Assembly (NCBI GenBank): GCA_917880885.1
Contig: OU862933.1
Coordinates: 5,565,452-5,629,451 of the forward strand
From: Limnephilus marmoratus
Lineage: Eukaryota; Arthropoda; Insecta; Trichoptera; Limnephilidae
DNA length: 64,000 nt
Reading direction: 5' to 3'
Shown here: piece by piece, positions 22,562 to 34,324 of the stretch
Numbering within the stretch: the stretch's first letter is position 1
How the letters are laid out: every line of letters starts with the position of its first letter
Notes under the pieces: model-generated
Told to the model about the DNA's origin: nothing
The model's input: the letters and a program-made list of their open reading frames with translations, nothing else
Database searches by the model: none
Program-made: the position numbers and the translations under genes

Positions 22562-22845
22562 CATTGGCAGAACACCACGCGCATAGTTTGTTCAGGTTTG
22601 ACTGCAGAATGGCGCGATCGTCATCGTTTCTAATTGTTCTGTAAATCTTCAGATCATCAGCAAATAATAGAACTTTGACATTACTAAAAATATTAACTAT
22701 ATCATTTATGAATAAGCAAAATAATATCGGGCCCAAATGAGATCCCTGTGGTACCCCACTCGAGGCAGCAAATGTATAAGAAGTAAAAGAATCAACTTTG
22801 ACTGCTAAGTACCTGTAGAAATTATGAGTTATTACAAGCAAGATT
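22562..22845 (-). pseudogene. Jockey reverse transcriptase fragment, 5' side of the hAT-1 insertion
   Basis: On the minus strand it reads RYLAVKVDSFTSYTF, SGVPQGSHLGPILF, LFADDLKIYRTI and LCAWCSANDLQ. The reading then enters the hAT TIR. Removing hAT-1 and one TSD restores the frame to the piece at 20655-20881. It is truncated upstream at about 22845. Confidence 0.82.
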
Positions 22846-22867
22846 CGAAATAGAATGACGGTTGGTG

Positions 22868-23212
22868 TTTTAAATGAAAACTTCTTAAGCGCCTTTTTGT
22901 GATTTGAAACTCGATGAAACGGAAAGAGTGACAATAAGAAGAGACAAACACACACATCTATAAGATTTAGCCAGCGAGAGAATGAGAGAGACTTATCGGT
23001 ATCCTCTTTGTGCAGTGCTAGGTAGCCTATCAGCCACCTCTTAGTGCTGTGCTTCGTAGAATAAAATGTAAATTAATTTTTAAACTTGGTATCAATATTG
23101 ACTACTTCTGATATTCTGCATTTACCTACTTCTGATACTCTGCATTCGTCTCTCGAAGTTTAGTTTTCTGAAGGTTTCACTTCTACCGCGTGTGAACTGC
23201 ACACATGTTTTT
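22868..23212 (+). repeat. Repeat A copy
   Basis: It begins gaaaacttcttaagcgcc, has tgatttgaaactcgatgaaa and tcctctttgtgcagtgctag, then a duplication of tacttctgatactctgcat, and ends near gtgtgaactgcacacatg. Same order as at 38873-39430. Class unknown. Confidence 0.6.
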
Positions 23213-23488
23213 TAAACCGCTCCGTTGTTAAAATGCGCGGTCCGACGCGCAGTTGCTGCAGTGTGGCAATTTAAGAGGAATATAAACGCTAGAAATATTT
23301 CGATTCTCATGCCTGCAAAATTTAAAATCGAGCGTCTTATGTATTTGCACGAGGCAAGTAAGCGAAAGAGTGGTTTTTATTTATTTTGTGCATTATTTTA
23401 TAAGAACGAAAAAAGTTAGAATATAGAAAACCTTAAAAATAGTCGTAGGGGTATTTTTTAAAAATTGTTTTTTGTATTACTTCATAAT
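23213..23488. other. No gene seen
   Basis: A 64-aa ORF begins at 23225 but shows no family motif. The stretch separates repeat A from a Jockey copy. Confidence 0.3.
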
Positions 23489-23489
23489 T

Positions 23490-24503
23490 GAACAAGAGGC
23501 GTTCCACAGGGTTCACACCTAGGTCCAATCTTATTTATCTTGTTTATAAATGATCTTACATTAATATTTTACGATGTAATCTTTTTACTTTTTGCTGATG
23601 ACCTCAAAATTTTTAGAATTATTCAAAATATTCACCATTGCAACATTCTTCAAGATAATATCAATAAATTATTAATTTGGTGTAATGAAAATAGACTTTA
23701 CCTAAATATCTCAAAATGTCAAATAGTTAGATTTTTTCGAATAAAAAAATCCAGTGATTTATAATTAAAACATTGATAACAAGGCCCTCCAGACATTAAC
23801 ACAAATTAAAGACTTAGGCATCACCTTTCAATCAAATCTTTCATTTGTTAACCACATAACAGAAATCTCTAATAAGGGCTTAAAAATGTTGGGATTTATA
23901 ACTAGGCTAACTAGAAATTTTAACAATATAAAGTGTATTAAACTGTTATATTTTGCCTATGTTAGAAGTCAACTTGAGTACAATTCTCCCGTCTGGAATC
24001 CACATTATAGTATATATGTTCAAGCTATTGAAAGAAAACAAAACAAATTCTTACGTTTTCTAAATTTTAAAATGGGTATTCCAGCAAATATGTTGAACTA
24101 CAACACTATTTTAAATGATTTGAATATGCTCAAATTGTCCGACAGAAGAATTTTCGCTGACTTGGTATTTTTATATAAAATTCTAAATGATTTAGTTGAT
24201 AGTCCGGTATTGCTAGAATTGATAAGCTTCCGGATTCCACAACGTAATACTAGAAGTCAAGATTTATTTCAGTGTAGAAATTCTGGGACTAACTACCATA
24301 TGTATTCTTCTTTGCCCAGAATACTTATGGAGGGAAACAATTATACCAAGTCAGTGGACATCTTCAATTTATGTTTAAACAAATATAAAATATTGTTACT
24401 GAGACAGTTCAGTTATGTACATTGAATGCTTTGTATTTTCTTATTATTCATATGTAATGTAAAAGCCCCGAAAAAGGGCGTTAATCAATAAATAATTAAG
24501 TCA
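23490..24503 (+). mobile_element. Jockey LINE, 5'-truncated, with complete 3' end
   Basis: It opens at the RGVPQGSHLGPILF motif, so the endonuclease and first half of the reverse transcriptase are missing. It ends gtaaaagccccgaaaaaggg then cgtt and an AATAAAT tail. It is close kin of the minus-strand copy at 40011-40560. Confidence 0.85.
23493..24425 (+). pseudogene. Jockey reverse transcriptase C-terminal half, broken
   Basis: The first frame gives LLFADDLKIFRIIQN and LYLNISKCQIVRFFRIKK up to a stop at about 23764. The second frame (23886-24425) gives MLGFITRLTRNFNN, YVRSQLEYNSPVWNP and LSDRRIFADLVFLYKI to the normal end. At least one frameshift lies between. The FADD active site is present but the fingers are lost. 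Confidence 0.82.
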
Positions 24504-25094
24504 TGAAAAAACATTTTTTTTAGCGGTTTACACTTATATTTTTTGTTACGTAAATAATAATTTTATTGTAATTCCAATACATAGAAAAGCTAGTAAAAGC
24601 TTTAAATTTTACGTAGCATATTTTTTAATGTTCACTCTGTAAGCCGATTCGTCGTAAAGATTAATCTAAATAGTATCTAAATAGGATTTCACGTATAACT
24701 TAATTTTAAGATTGCCAACATTTAAAAATCAAATTACAAGTAGTTCCTACAGAAACAACCCGGAAGGAGTCGTCGTTGAATTATATTACGTTGAACTGGG
24801 TTATTGTGTACCAAAATGTACAAAAAAAAACCTTAATAATGTAAATAGAATTGCATTTTTATGCAGCACTTCAAAAAATTAATTTCTCGCTGTCATTGAA
24901 GAATGTTTGGTCTGATGTAGGGACAATACGTGTTCCTCTGGACATTTCCCAGTTTTTAGTAAACTTTATTTTTTTTCTTCTAAACTATTAGCAATTTTTT
25001 TTATAAAATGACATATTTTGGAGGTCAGATAAATGATCTATTGTAATATAATTTTTTATTTGCTACTTTTTTGTACATTGTGAAATAAACGCAA

Positions 25095-25470
25095 TTGAAA
25101 TTAAATTTAATTAAACGAAGACAATATAAGTGAAAGTCAGTCGAAAATCTGAGAACAGAAAAATCAGAAAAAGATATTGACACCGCTGGGACTTGAACCC
25201 AGGACCTCTTGCTTTCCGGGCAAACGCGCTAACCACTGCGCCACCGTGCCGATATCCAATTCGGTCATTTTTAACTGTATCATACTTCGACTAAGAACCG
25301 CCCACATTATCTTCATTCTCTTAACGCATATATTATTGGCAACTATCTTTATGTATGATTGCAAGATTCAAACCCGAACTAAATGCTCTCTAGATAGTGT
25401 CTGGATAAATCTTTATCCATTTTATTTTCATATGCGACATCTATTGACTTTTCTGCAAGTCTAGGATGAA
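25095..25470 (-). mobile_element. SINE2 (tRNA-derived)
   Basis: Read on the minus strand there is a tRNA-like fold: tggcgcagtggttagcgc (A box and D arm) and gggttcaagtccc (B box and T arm). The flanking body matches the tandem units at 62050-62700, for example gcaagattcaaacccgaact and cttttctgcaagtctaggat. The tRNA part spans about 25180-25252. Confidence 0.75.
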
Positions 25471-25472
25471 TA

Positions 25473-25818
25473 TTTTTATTTTTATTTTAACTTTATGAGT
25501 AAAACCTCAAATTGTAATATTTAATTAAACGAAGACAATATAAGTGAAAGTCAGTCGAAAATCTGAGAACAGAAAAATCAGAAAAAGATATTGACACCGC
25601 TGGGACTTGAACCCAGGACCTCTTGCTTTCCGGGCAAACGCGCTAACCACTGCGCCACAAGAAAGCAAGAGGTCCTGGGTTCAAGTCCCAGCGGTGTCAA
25701 TATCTTTTTCTGATTTTTCTGTTCTCAGATTTTCGACTGACTTTCACTTATATTGTCTTCGTTTAATTAAATATTACAATTTGAGGTTTTACTCATAAAG
25801 TTAAAATAAAAATAAAAA
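25473..25818. repeat. Perfect 158-bp palindrome made of two SINE2 halves
   Basis: Arms 25473-25630 and 25661-25818 are reverse complements over 158 bp as far as I can read, with a 30-nt loop. The arms include the SINE2 tail, the spacer and the tRNA T arm, and the loop holds the tRNA anticodon and D-arm region. The left arm continues the tandem SINE2 unit at 25095. Such a sequence would form a long hairpin in RNA or single-stranded DNA. Confidence 0.9.
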
Positions 25819-26278
25819 GAAATTAAATTTGTTTTTTGTTCAGAGGAACAATACCCTGGACATGTCCAGAGGAACAAGCAAAAAAATGTCCAGGGGAACA
25901 CAGATTGGTCAGTTTTTACAATTTCAAAAGATTCTCATTTTGAGATTATGTTATTAGAACGATAAATACCCTCGCGGTTTCTCGGAAAAACATGCATTCC
26001 ATAGTAGCGTTTATATAATACAGACTTTTAAGTCCTCACAACATAAAGCCACTCAATAAAAACCAAAAAAAAATTTACTTTTCGATGAAAAAAATATAAT
26101 CAACGTCTCTCACTTTAGCTTTGACAGCAGAGAACTGAGATTAAATCAGTGTTATCAACTTTAAAATGCACGATTGTCGGCGGTACTTAATTAATACAAA
26201 AATTGATAGTTTATGAAATAACACTACTGTCCAGACCAGAGGAACAATCGTCCAGAGGAACACGTATTGCCCCTACAA

Positions 26279-28547
26279 CCCGAAGACGAGTATTAGAACG
26301 CCGTGGTGGTCTTCTGAGCTGACTTCGCTCAAGGGGGCCTTTAAGAGAGCCTTCAGGGCCCTCGGGTTGTCTAAGGGTCTCAGCTGTACGGAGGAGGAGA
26401 CAGCTGTGCTCCAGGCCAACCTGAGGTCTGCCAGGTCGGCCTTCAAACGGGCTGTTCTTCAAGCGAAACGAGCTGCGTGGCATAACTGGGTCAAAAATGT
26501 GGGTAACGCCAACCCGTGGGAAATCCACAGCGCTATTGAAAAATCCGGTAAAGGATCTGACCGGTTTTTGACTACAGTAATTGGGAATTCAGATGGGAGG
26601 AACGCCGAGACTGTGGATGTGGCCTCCACTCTCAAGACACTTCTGGGCGAGTTAGTTCCTTTAGAATCAGTAATTGGGGAAAACGACCACCATAAACAGA
26701 TTAGAAATCTGTCACGGCTACCACCTAGAGACCTTGCCCAAGAGGATAATAACTTTAGAGTCACTAAAGCGGAAATTGAGGTTATAATTAAGGGATTGGG
26801 TCCTAAGAAGGCACCAGGGCATGACAGGCTCAACGGCGTGATTGCGAAGCAAGTCTGGGTTCACGCCAAGGAAGAACTCTTCCAGGTGATGGACACGTGC
26901 CTGAGGAGGGGAGTTTTCCCCTCCGAGTGGAAGCGTGGCGTGCTCCGGATCATACCTAAGGGGAACGGGAAACCACTTACTGACATTAAGGCGTACCGAC
27001 CGATTACCCTCCTCCCGGTACTTGGCAAGATCTTGGAGAAACTGATACGGGAGCGACTACGTAAAACTCTGTCACCGGCCAGTGACCTTCAATTCGGTTT
27101 CGTCCCCGGTAGATCGACGGTGCACGCCCTGTCGTATGTGCTTGATTGGGTGAAGGCTTGTCCAAAGAGGTACGTAGTTGCAATTTTCCTCGATATAACT
27201 GGTGCCTTCGATCACGCGTGGTGGGCAATGATGCGTACTAAGGTTAAAAACAGGCAGAGTTCCAAACTTTTGTTCAAGTGCATTGATGACTACCTCTCCG
27301 ACCGCACAATTATGATCAGCTTTGGCGACTACCTGATTGAAAGGGAAGCGGATATGGGATGCCCGCAGGGATCTATTCTTGGACCTGACCTGTGGAACAT
27401 TAACTTTGACGATTCCTCCAGGCTGCCCTTGCCTGAAGGTTGCATCTCTGTCGATTACGCTGATGATAAGACGTATTTGGTCTCTGGGGACAGCAGAAGG
27501 GAAGTTGAGAAAAAAGGCAGTGAAGGTTTGAACATGTTCCTCGATTGGGGGAAGAGAAACAAGATGACATTCGCTCCCCATAAGACCCAGGGACTCCTGA
27601 TGAAGGGCTTTCTCAGTAGAGAAAGAAATCCTGTCATCAAAATGGGAGACTCTTCTGTCCAATTTCGTGAAACTGTGAAATACTTAGGTGTCACTCTAGA
27701 TCGTTCGTCCTCCTTTCTGGCTCACGTCAAGGATGTATCTGGTAAGGCTAAGGCCCTGTTCTTGAAGCTTAGGAGACTCTCCACAGCTGAGTGGGGACTA
27801 CGTTGCCCAGCTTTGCGTATCCTTTACAGATGCGTATATGTGTCGCAGGTTTCGTATGCTGCATCTGTCTGGGAGCATCGCCTGGGTAACTCGCTCATAC
27901 TCTTGGCTCTCAAGCGGGGCCAACGAACTCCTTTACTAGCACTATCCGGGGCGTATAGAACCGTAGCTTCGGACGCTTTGCCTGTGTTGGCCGGCATTTT
28001 GCCAATCGATCTAGAAATCAGGGAAGTGCTTACTAAGCAGAGACTAACCAGAGGAACCCCCGCCACTCACCTAGGAGTTATTCTAACTCCGGGTGGGCCG
28101 GGAACCCTCCCTGGGCTGCTGCGTCAAATGAGAGACCTGTCACTCCAAGAGTGGCAGGCCAGGTGGGATAGGTCGAATTTGGGAAGATGGACTTTCTCCT
28201 TCTTCCCATCAGTTAAATTCAGAATGGATGCGGTCTTCCTCAAGTTAGACCACCACATAACTCAGTTACTCTCTGGCCATGGTGAATTTAGGGGGAGACT
28301 ACACTCCCTCTCTCTTTCCCCTCACCCCAACTGTGCCTGTGGGAGCACAAACCAATCGGCAGAGCATATCTTGTGGCAGTGTGAGATAATGACGGATGCT
28401 AGAGGTCAAATGTTAGATGGTTTGGATGTACCCATCAGACCAGTTTGGAACTCCGACCTGGTCTCGAACAAGACGAATTTTGAGTGCTTGAGGAATTTTA
28501 CAAGAGTCTGGGTGGAGAGATGGCCTGATCTGAGAGTCGTGGACTAG
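26279..28547 (+). CDS. R1-type ORF2, reverse transcriptase to C-terminus, N-terminally truncated
   Basis: The frame is open from the truncation point, with IRTPWWSSEL just downstream, to a stop at 28547. About 755 residues remain. The endonuclease domain is missing. Reverse transcriptase motifs include APGHDRLNG, FPSEWKRGVLRIIPKGNGK, AYRPITLLPVLGK, IFLDITGAFDHAW, MGCPQGSILGPDLW and the active-site YADD. A C-terminal zinc-finger-like motif (CACG then HILWQC) closes the protein. The first possible start codons are internal, so no natural start exists in this copy. No stop or frameshift is visible, suggesting recent insertion. Confidence 0.88.
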
Positions 28548-30024
28548 CAGTTTATGAAACCGGGTGTACTCGCTCCTGACTTCCACGGACTATTCTCTTC
28601 TAACTCATTTTGCCTGGATTCACTTAACCATATCGGTTTCTTGTTTCTTTATTTTTATTTTTCTCTTTGTATTTGGACTTTTACACTTCTTATACTTTTA
28701 CACTTTTTATACTTTATACTTTTACCTATTGCTTGTTTTGCTCTTCTCTCTCTCTCTTTTCAGAGGTGACTCTTCGGGGTATTAATCACTTTCTTTTCTT
28801 TTCTCTTTTGATCTTTTTATTTTTTTTTCTCAATAGCTGCTGCGTCACTGATGAACTGATAAAGTGCTGTTTACTTTCTGTCTAAATTTTCTATGTATAT
28901 ATAATTTATGTGTACCTATTGTTTTGCTGGTTTTATTTTTCACTCTTATATCTATAGCATGGATAATTCTCCAGCGTAACTTGTCTCGCCAGTGTGCTTT
29001 TAGTTTTACATTTATTATGCTTTTTTCTTTTTTTTTTCTTATTTATCAATGTATTTTTACTTCATGTTTGATTAGATTATGTTTGTATACCTGCTGTGTG
29101 GATAATTCTCCAGCGTAACTTGACGCGCCTGTGTGCTTTTTGTTTTACATCAATTATTTTACTATTTTTCTTCCCTTTTATCTGTATTCTTATTTCATGT
29201 TTGTATTTTTGGGTTTTTTCTCTTCTTTCTCCTCTTTTTAGTGCGTTATTGATTCTAGAACAGAACTCCGTTGCCTGTTTTGTTTTGTCCTTTTCCCCAA
29301 TTAAGGGGTTGGACCTTGGGCCTTGTCCCTATGTATCTATGTACGGTTGCTTTTAGGTTTACTTTTATTTTGTACAGATCCTCTACGCTCACCATCCAGC
29401 GCCCGCGCCACCCCCCGGGACATATTCAGGTTGAAGGAAAGACTGAGCGGCTACCCATGGCTGTCCGCTCCTCCTCCGGCTACCCGACGCTTTTCTCCCT
29501 AGGGTCTTCGTTAGTCGTCCATTTACTTCTTCTAGGCACCACCGGCTAGCTGGCTAAAGGGCGACTCCATGGGATGCCGTAACGTTGGACTAACGACCTT
29601 TTTTATTCTCTCGGGGACCGCCGGATGCTTCTTGGTTAATGTCAATCACTCTAGATTGTTCCTTTTTTTAATATTTCTTGTATTGATTTGTTGTACATAT
29701 AACTTTATTTTTTCTCACAGTTGCCTGCAGCCTTGAGTGTGTGGTCTCCCTCTGGCTTTAATCAACAAATTTTGTTTCTCTTTCTTGCTTTTCTTATGCT
29801 TACTAACACCAGTAGATTAGTTTCTTTTATGACCATTGCAGTTCAGTCTGCAGGCGATCCTACATTTCCGCCACCTAACAAAGTATGTAGGGACATTGAA
29901 GGTCTAGATTCGTTCTGTCAATTGTAGAGTCACTCATATAAAAAAAATTAGATTCTTGCGAGAGCTCCGAAGGGGCGACCATAAGTCGCCTATACCGGGG
30001 CGGGAAAGGGTGGGTACTTCAATG
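28548..30024 (+). other. R1 3' UTR with internal duplication
   Basis: T-rich UTR. A 139-bp direct duplication is seen: ggataattctccagcgtaac occurs at 28961 and 29100. GC-rich blocks near 29300 and 29400-29620 match copy 1. The many ORFs are incidental. Confidence 0.8.
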
Positions 30025-30033
30025 CCCCTACAA

Positions 30034-30415
30034 TTTGTTTTGCGACTCGTCAGATATTTGTTTTTATCTTGAATATTTTCTTTTGTTGCTAACTTTTGAG
30101 CTTCGAGTATTTGAGGTGTGTGCATGTTAATTTTACATATGCTACAAGATCAATTTAGAAACGTTTCCTACATGCGTGGCATATTATGAAAGTGTATACT
30201 TCAATGATTAACACCAAAGTAATATATAACCTAGACGGTACAAATATTTCAGCATTCAGTTATTTTACCAATTCATTGTCACTTCAGACCCGGTAGTTGC
30301 TAATTTCCCGCGTGACAAATAATAACAATGAGCTAATACTGAAGCCGGACAAATTCGATATATTTTCTTCACAGTATTCAGTTTTTGTGGTATATAGATG
30401 TCGTAAGTATAGATA
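30034..30415. other. No gene seen
   Basis: AT-rich flank between the R1 and RTE insertions. Confidence 0.5.
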
Positions 30416-30673
30416 TATGGCGTAAGGAGAATATATGACGCATATGTGAATGGAAGAAGAAGTCGGGGACGCCCGAGGAAGACATGGCACGACCAAGTGA
30501 ATCAGATACTTGAGTCAGGCCATGTGAAGAGTCGGAATAATAGAAGAGCATGTATGAGACGATGTATGAATGTGAACGAGGCAAGGAGTGTGTGCCAAGA
30601 TCGAGTTGTTTGGCGGTCCGTCCTCTCTGCGTACCCCCTGCGGGGAAACGGCGTGATGGTTAGTTAGTTAGTT
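30416..30673 (+). mobile_element. RTE LINE 3' fragment
   Basis: It encodes VNGRRSRGRPRKTWHDQV and QDRVVWRSVLSAYP, then ends gatgg and a ttag run. Flanked by AGTATAGATA (30406-30415 and 30674-30683). It matches the last 260 bp of the copy at 17342. Confidence 0.82.
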
Positions 30674-30689
30674 AGTATAGATAGTTATA

Positions 30690-31315
30690 TGTAGTTTTGA
30701 GATGTCTCAACAGATAATAGTACCTCAGAAGAGTGGCGAGTTTCGTCGTTCGTGTCTAATGCGCGAAGGTTACCGAACTATACCGATATTGGATTATCTA
30801 AAGTTATATCATATACCCTTGATACCTTTTTTGTCGTTCGCTATGAAATACTGCGAATTTGATATAAAAAATCATAAAACAAAATAAAAATAAGCAATTG
30901 GTGAATTAATTCATCTTTCACGAACAGCTTCAAAATAAGTATTTAAAAAATTCTAATACCGCTTCAACGGAGATAGGTGTAATGTGGGCGCTCGCTTACG
31001 CCGCGGCATTTCGAATTTCTACCGTTTTATAACATATTTCTCGTGAACACTTTAAGTTTTTAAATTTCTACAAAAATATATGAAATTCCAATCCCAATCC
31101 CAATCAATGGGAAAAAAATCGTAAAGTATGCTCCGAAAATTATTGTAAACAAGTTTTTTTCTGTTATTTTACAAGGTGTATGTATGAAAATATGTGGTGT
31201 TTCTTAAATACTATTTAAGACATTTTTGAGATTTTTGCTCTATTTTAAGCGAGTCGTGTTTTATTAAACATTTTCACAATTTTCGCTTAAATTTAATAGG
31301 TAGGTATATGCTGGT
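30690..31315. other. No gene seen
   Basis: AT-rich. A small hairpin gctggtacctac/gtaggtaccagc lies at about 31309-31339. Confidence 0.4.
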
Positions 31316-31317
31316 AC

Positions 31318-31625
31318 CTACATAAGGGTAGGTACCAGCACTACATTACTTTCGCTTCTTAGTTTTTTGTTCGTGCCAACGGCATTCAGTCCTCCATTAA
31401 TGGAGTTACCTGCATTTACCCCTCTTTCGAAATCTCCATCAGCCTTCCCATCTCTGGTAAACATACATCCCAAGTACACAAACTCATCCAAATACTTCAA
31501 GTATTCAACATTCACAACCATGTTGCATATTGTTTACATGCTCTCTTTCAAATATCATGACTTTAGGCTTCAACATTAACCCATCCTTCTCGTACATACT
31601 TCGTTCATTCTAGACACGAAAGACT
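31318..31625 (-). pseudogene. RTE reverse transcriptase fragment
   Basis: On the minus strand it reads LKPKVMIFERE-like codons (frameshifted), then LDEFVYLGCMFTRDGKADGD and VNAGNSINGGLNAVGTNKK, and stops near a hairpin. It corresponds to the start of the copy at 17342. hAT-2 begins a few bases beyond. Confidence 0.75.
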
Positions 31626-31631
31626 GTAGAT

Positions 31632-32677
31632 CAAGGGTGGCCAAACCGCGGCCCGCTGGGTGTCTACTTGTGGCCCGCGGAGCATATGCATACTTTTTTC
31701 TTTCAATGTACATAAAACCACCACAAGAACATTCCAACGTGCGTAGTTCGTATCATATCTCATTTATTTATTGTAAGAAACAAACAGCAGTTTTATACAG
31801 GATGTTAAAAATGAAGCGGTTAAAAATGAGGTAAGCCAAAACAGTTTCTTATGCTAATGGTTATTATGATATAATACAAAATTTTAATTGGTTATAACCA
31901 TTACATGAAAATGAAATTAACAAAAATATATAAATGTAAGTATATTAGAAGGAAGAAGGAATAGGAAAGGGCAAGAGGCAGAGGAAGATGGGATGGGGAC
32001 AGGAGATGCTCATGCTGTACCTTTTCTATAGCTGTGCATTAATTTAATTCACATCTCATAAATGGAAGTATCTCAGTACATTGATTCGACTATCGTGACA
32101 AGTTCTTCTATGGTATATACGTGTTAACAAACAATCACAATTAAAGGAGAAATTCAATCAGGTTGGTTTGGAAGAGTTATACAAAACGTATTTGGACAAG
32201 GAGAAATATGTTATACAAAACATATTTGGACAAGGAGAAATATCCTGCATTTTACAAACATGCACTCTATCGATGATTTCGCTATTTGAAGACTACGTGT
32301 GAACAGATTTTTAGTCGAATGAAGCATATTAAATTTCAAATGAGAATACGATCACTGATGAGCATTTGGAAAACTGTTCGCGTACTGTAGCAACAACATC
32401 AATAGTTATCAACATTGATGCACTTAGTTCTGACAAACAAAATCACACGTCTCACTAAAATATATTATATTTTGTTTTTTTTTTTTATTTTTTTTTTTTT
32501 GTATTGCCCAACTCTAATCCAATAAATATGTTTGATTCTCATTTTGGTTATATCATCTTAAAAAAACAATATATATCTTGTTATTTTTGATTAATCAAAG
32601 AAATTTTGTTGTGCGGCCCGGTAGGAAATCTAATTTCTAAAATCTGGCCCGGCTGCTGAAAAGGTTGGCCACCCATG
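31632..32677. mobile_element. hAT-2 transposon, decayed
   Basis: The ends are CAAGGGTGGCCAAACCGCGG and ...GGTTGGCCACCCATG. The 8-bp TSD CTGTAGAT is perfect (31624-31631 and 32678-32685). Near both tips gcggccc occurs. Decayed hAT transposase codons lie at 32260-32460 on the plus strand. Confidence 0.9.
32260..32465 (+). pseudogene. hAT transposase C-terminal remnant
   Basis: In one frame CEQIFSRMKHIKFQMRIRS can be read, then SIWKTVRV after a lost block, then a stop and VLTKQNHTSH-like codons. This is the C.Q.FS.MK..K...R..L...H dimerisation motif of hAT transposases. Several stops make it non-functional. Confidence 0.65.
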
Positions 32678-32689
32678 CTGTAGATCATA

Positions 32690-32930
32690 CTTTCAGATCA
32701 CTCATATTCTTTTATATCTTTCCTACTCTATTTATGTTATTTATACTAATTTCTTTTCTTTAATACTTAATTTATATTTTTGATATTATTATTTTATAAT
32801 CCTTTATGTTCTCTTTCATTATGGCTTCTTGATTGTTATTGCACTGTCTGTAAAATAGACCACCATAACACGGGCATCAGTCTAGCATGGTGGTCGAAAA
32901 ATCCACAAATAATGTAACCATAATCCTTAT
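32690..32930 (+). repeat. LINE 3' end with ACCATAACACGGGC stem
   Basis: T-rich sequence ending in accaccataacacgggcatc and tagcatggtggtc. The same ending occurs inverted at 48820-48870 and, diverged, at 63740-63780. A GACC/GGTGGTC-type stem encloses it. Probably the 3' end of a LINE family. Confidence 0.4.
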
Positions 32931-32936
32931 CCTTTG

Positions 32937-33501
32937 TTACATAGTATAAAATGAAGTCGCTCAAAATGTATGTGTGTCTTTTAAACTACGCAACGGATTT
33001 TCATGCGGTTTTCACCAATAGATAGAGTGATTGAAGAGGAATGTTTATATGTATAATACATGTAAATTATATTAGAGAAAAGCCGAGAAATTCAAAGAAA
33101 ATATATTTTTGTGCGATTTAAAACGGCTGGCGGGCCCTACTGTAGTCACTTTTGAAATTTGTTCTACGGAAGAAATTGGAAAATAGATGTCCTAGAGTAA
33201 GTAGGTGTTTGATTTTAATTATTTTATTTGATGAAGTCGCTCAAAATGTATGTGCGCGTAGATCTTTTAAACTACGCAACGGATATTCATGCGGTTTTCA
33301 CCAATAGATAGAGTAATTCAAGAGGAAGGTTTATATGTATAAAAACATGCTTATTATAGTAAAGAAAAGTCGAGAAATTCAAATATTCAATTCAGGCAGC
33401 GGGCAGCGGGCAGCTGCCAAGCGGGTGGTGTGGATTTTATAAAGGTTGTGTAATGGCGTTGTGTTTCGTTAGCCACAGCAACGTGTGGCCGGGTCTGCTA
33501 G
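32937..33501 (+). mobile_element. Non-autonomous Helitron
   Basis: It starts tacatagtataaaatgaagt and ends with the hairpin GCCACA-gcaacg-TGTGGC, then ccgggtctg and CTAG|T. An internal block (cgcaacggattttcatgcgg) is duplicated at 32991 and 33275. A diverged inverted copy lies at 59973-60467. Confidence 0.82.
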
Positions 33502-33509
33502 TATGTGAT

Positions 33510-34320
33510 AAATAAAGAAAAATAAAAAAAAAATAAAAACTCCCAGTGTCGCAAGTGGCAGGTTCTTGTATACTTTCACATATTTGTAGTAGAGAATCGG
33601 AAATCGGCCGCCTGGGGGAAAACAACCTTCATTGGATAAAACCAATCAAAAAGTAATTTCGTTTTGTTAATAACCCCCTTTGCCCACGTCCTTCAATGCC
33701 AATCCTTCTTTTTATTAAACCATGTTTGTAAATGACGGCGGTTCGTCTGATTGAATTGAAAATGAAAAACAAACTACTGATGGCGACTCAAGCGGACTCG
33801 TTTGTGATTAAAAAAATTTAGGGGTTGGGGCGGCTAATACTTAGCATGTTTAGAAAATTATAGTGTACTGTGACCATAACGGGTGGTGGTTTTTAGTTTT
33901 TTGAGGGTTGGCACCACTGACTGGTAGACGGGGGTCTCTTGACCAGAATGATCATCGCAGGAACATTGTAGTATGTAAACTTACGTTGTAGTGTCCAGTT
34001 GCGTTAAGATGTAAAGATGGATGAAAATAAATTTTTAACCGACGAGCAGGTGCAGTGGTCCTGAAGTGGGGGAAGAAGCTGGCGGGAGAATTCTTCGAGG
34101 GGGCATAAAGAAACTCGTGCCACGGCTCACCACATGCATTGAACGGTTTGTGATTATTTTGAAAAATAGTCAACAAGTGTACCAACAATATTCTGTATTT
34201 TTTTCTCTAGTACACTGGTATATCTGATTGAATTAGTTAAATATGTGAACGTTGGAAAAGGTTGGATCAATTTTTATAAAAAAATTAATTTCAGAAAAAA
34301 AATTACATTTAGCACGTATT
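33510..34320. other. No gene seen
   Basis: No motif in any frame. The sequence at 33930-34190 is less AT-rich but unrecognised. Confidence 0.4.
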
Positions 34321-34324
34321 TAAC

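Larger units (their letters stand above)
24916..26277. mobile_element. Inverted-repeat element holding a SINE and a palindrome
   Basis: The ends are TGTAGGGACAATACGTGTTC and, reversed from the right, TGTAGGGGCAATACGTGTTC, matching over about 28 bp with one difference. The motif ccagaggaaca recurs near the right end (about 25840, 25865, 26235, 26250) and at the left end inverted, as subterminal repeats do. I find no convincing TSD and no transposase. The right tip was duplicated when the R1 element at 26279 landed there. Confidence 0.65.
26279..30024 (+). mobile_element. R1-type LINE, 5'-truncated copy 2
   Basis: It is flanked by a perfect 9-bp TSD CCCCTACAA (26270-26278 and 30025-30033). It contains an open reverse transcriptase frame and a 1.5-kb 3' UTR ending gtacttcaatg. 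It is clearly more GC-rich than its surroundings. R1-clade elements usually sit in 28S rDNA; this copy and that at 6403 do not. Confidence 0.9.

Noticed and set aside
27072..27662. 196-aa minus-strand ORF
   Set aside because: Antisense of the R1 reverse transcriptase frame, with no family motif.
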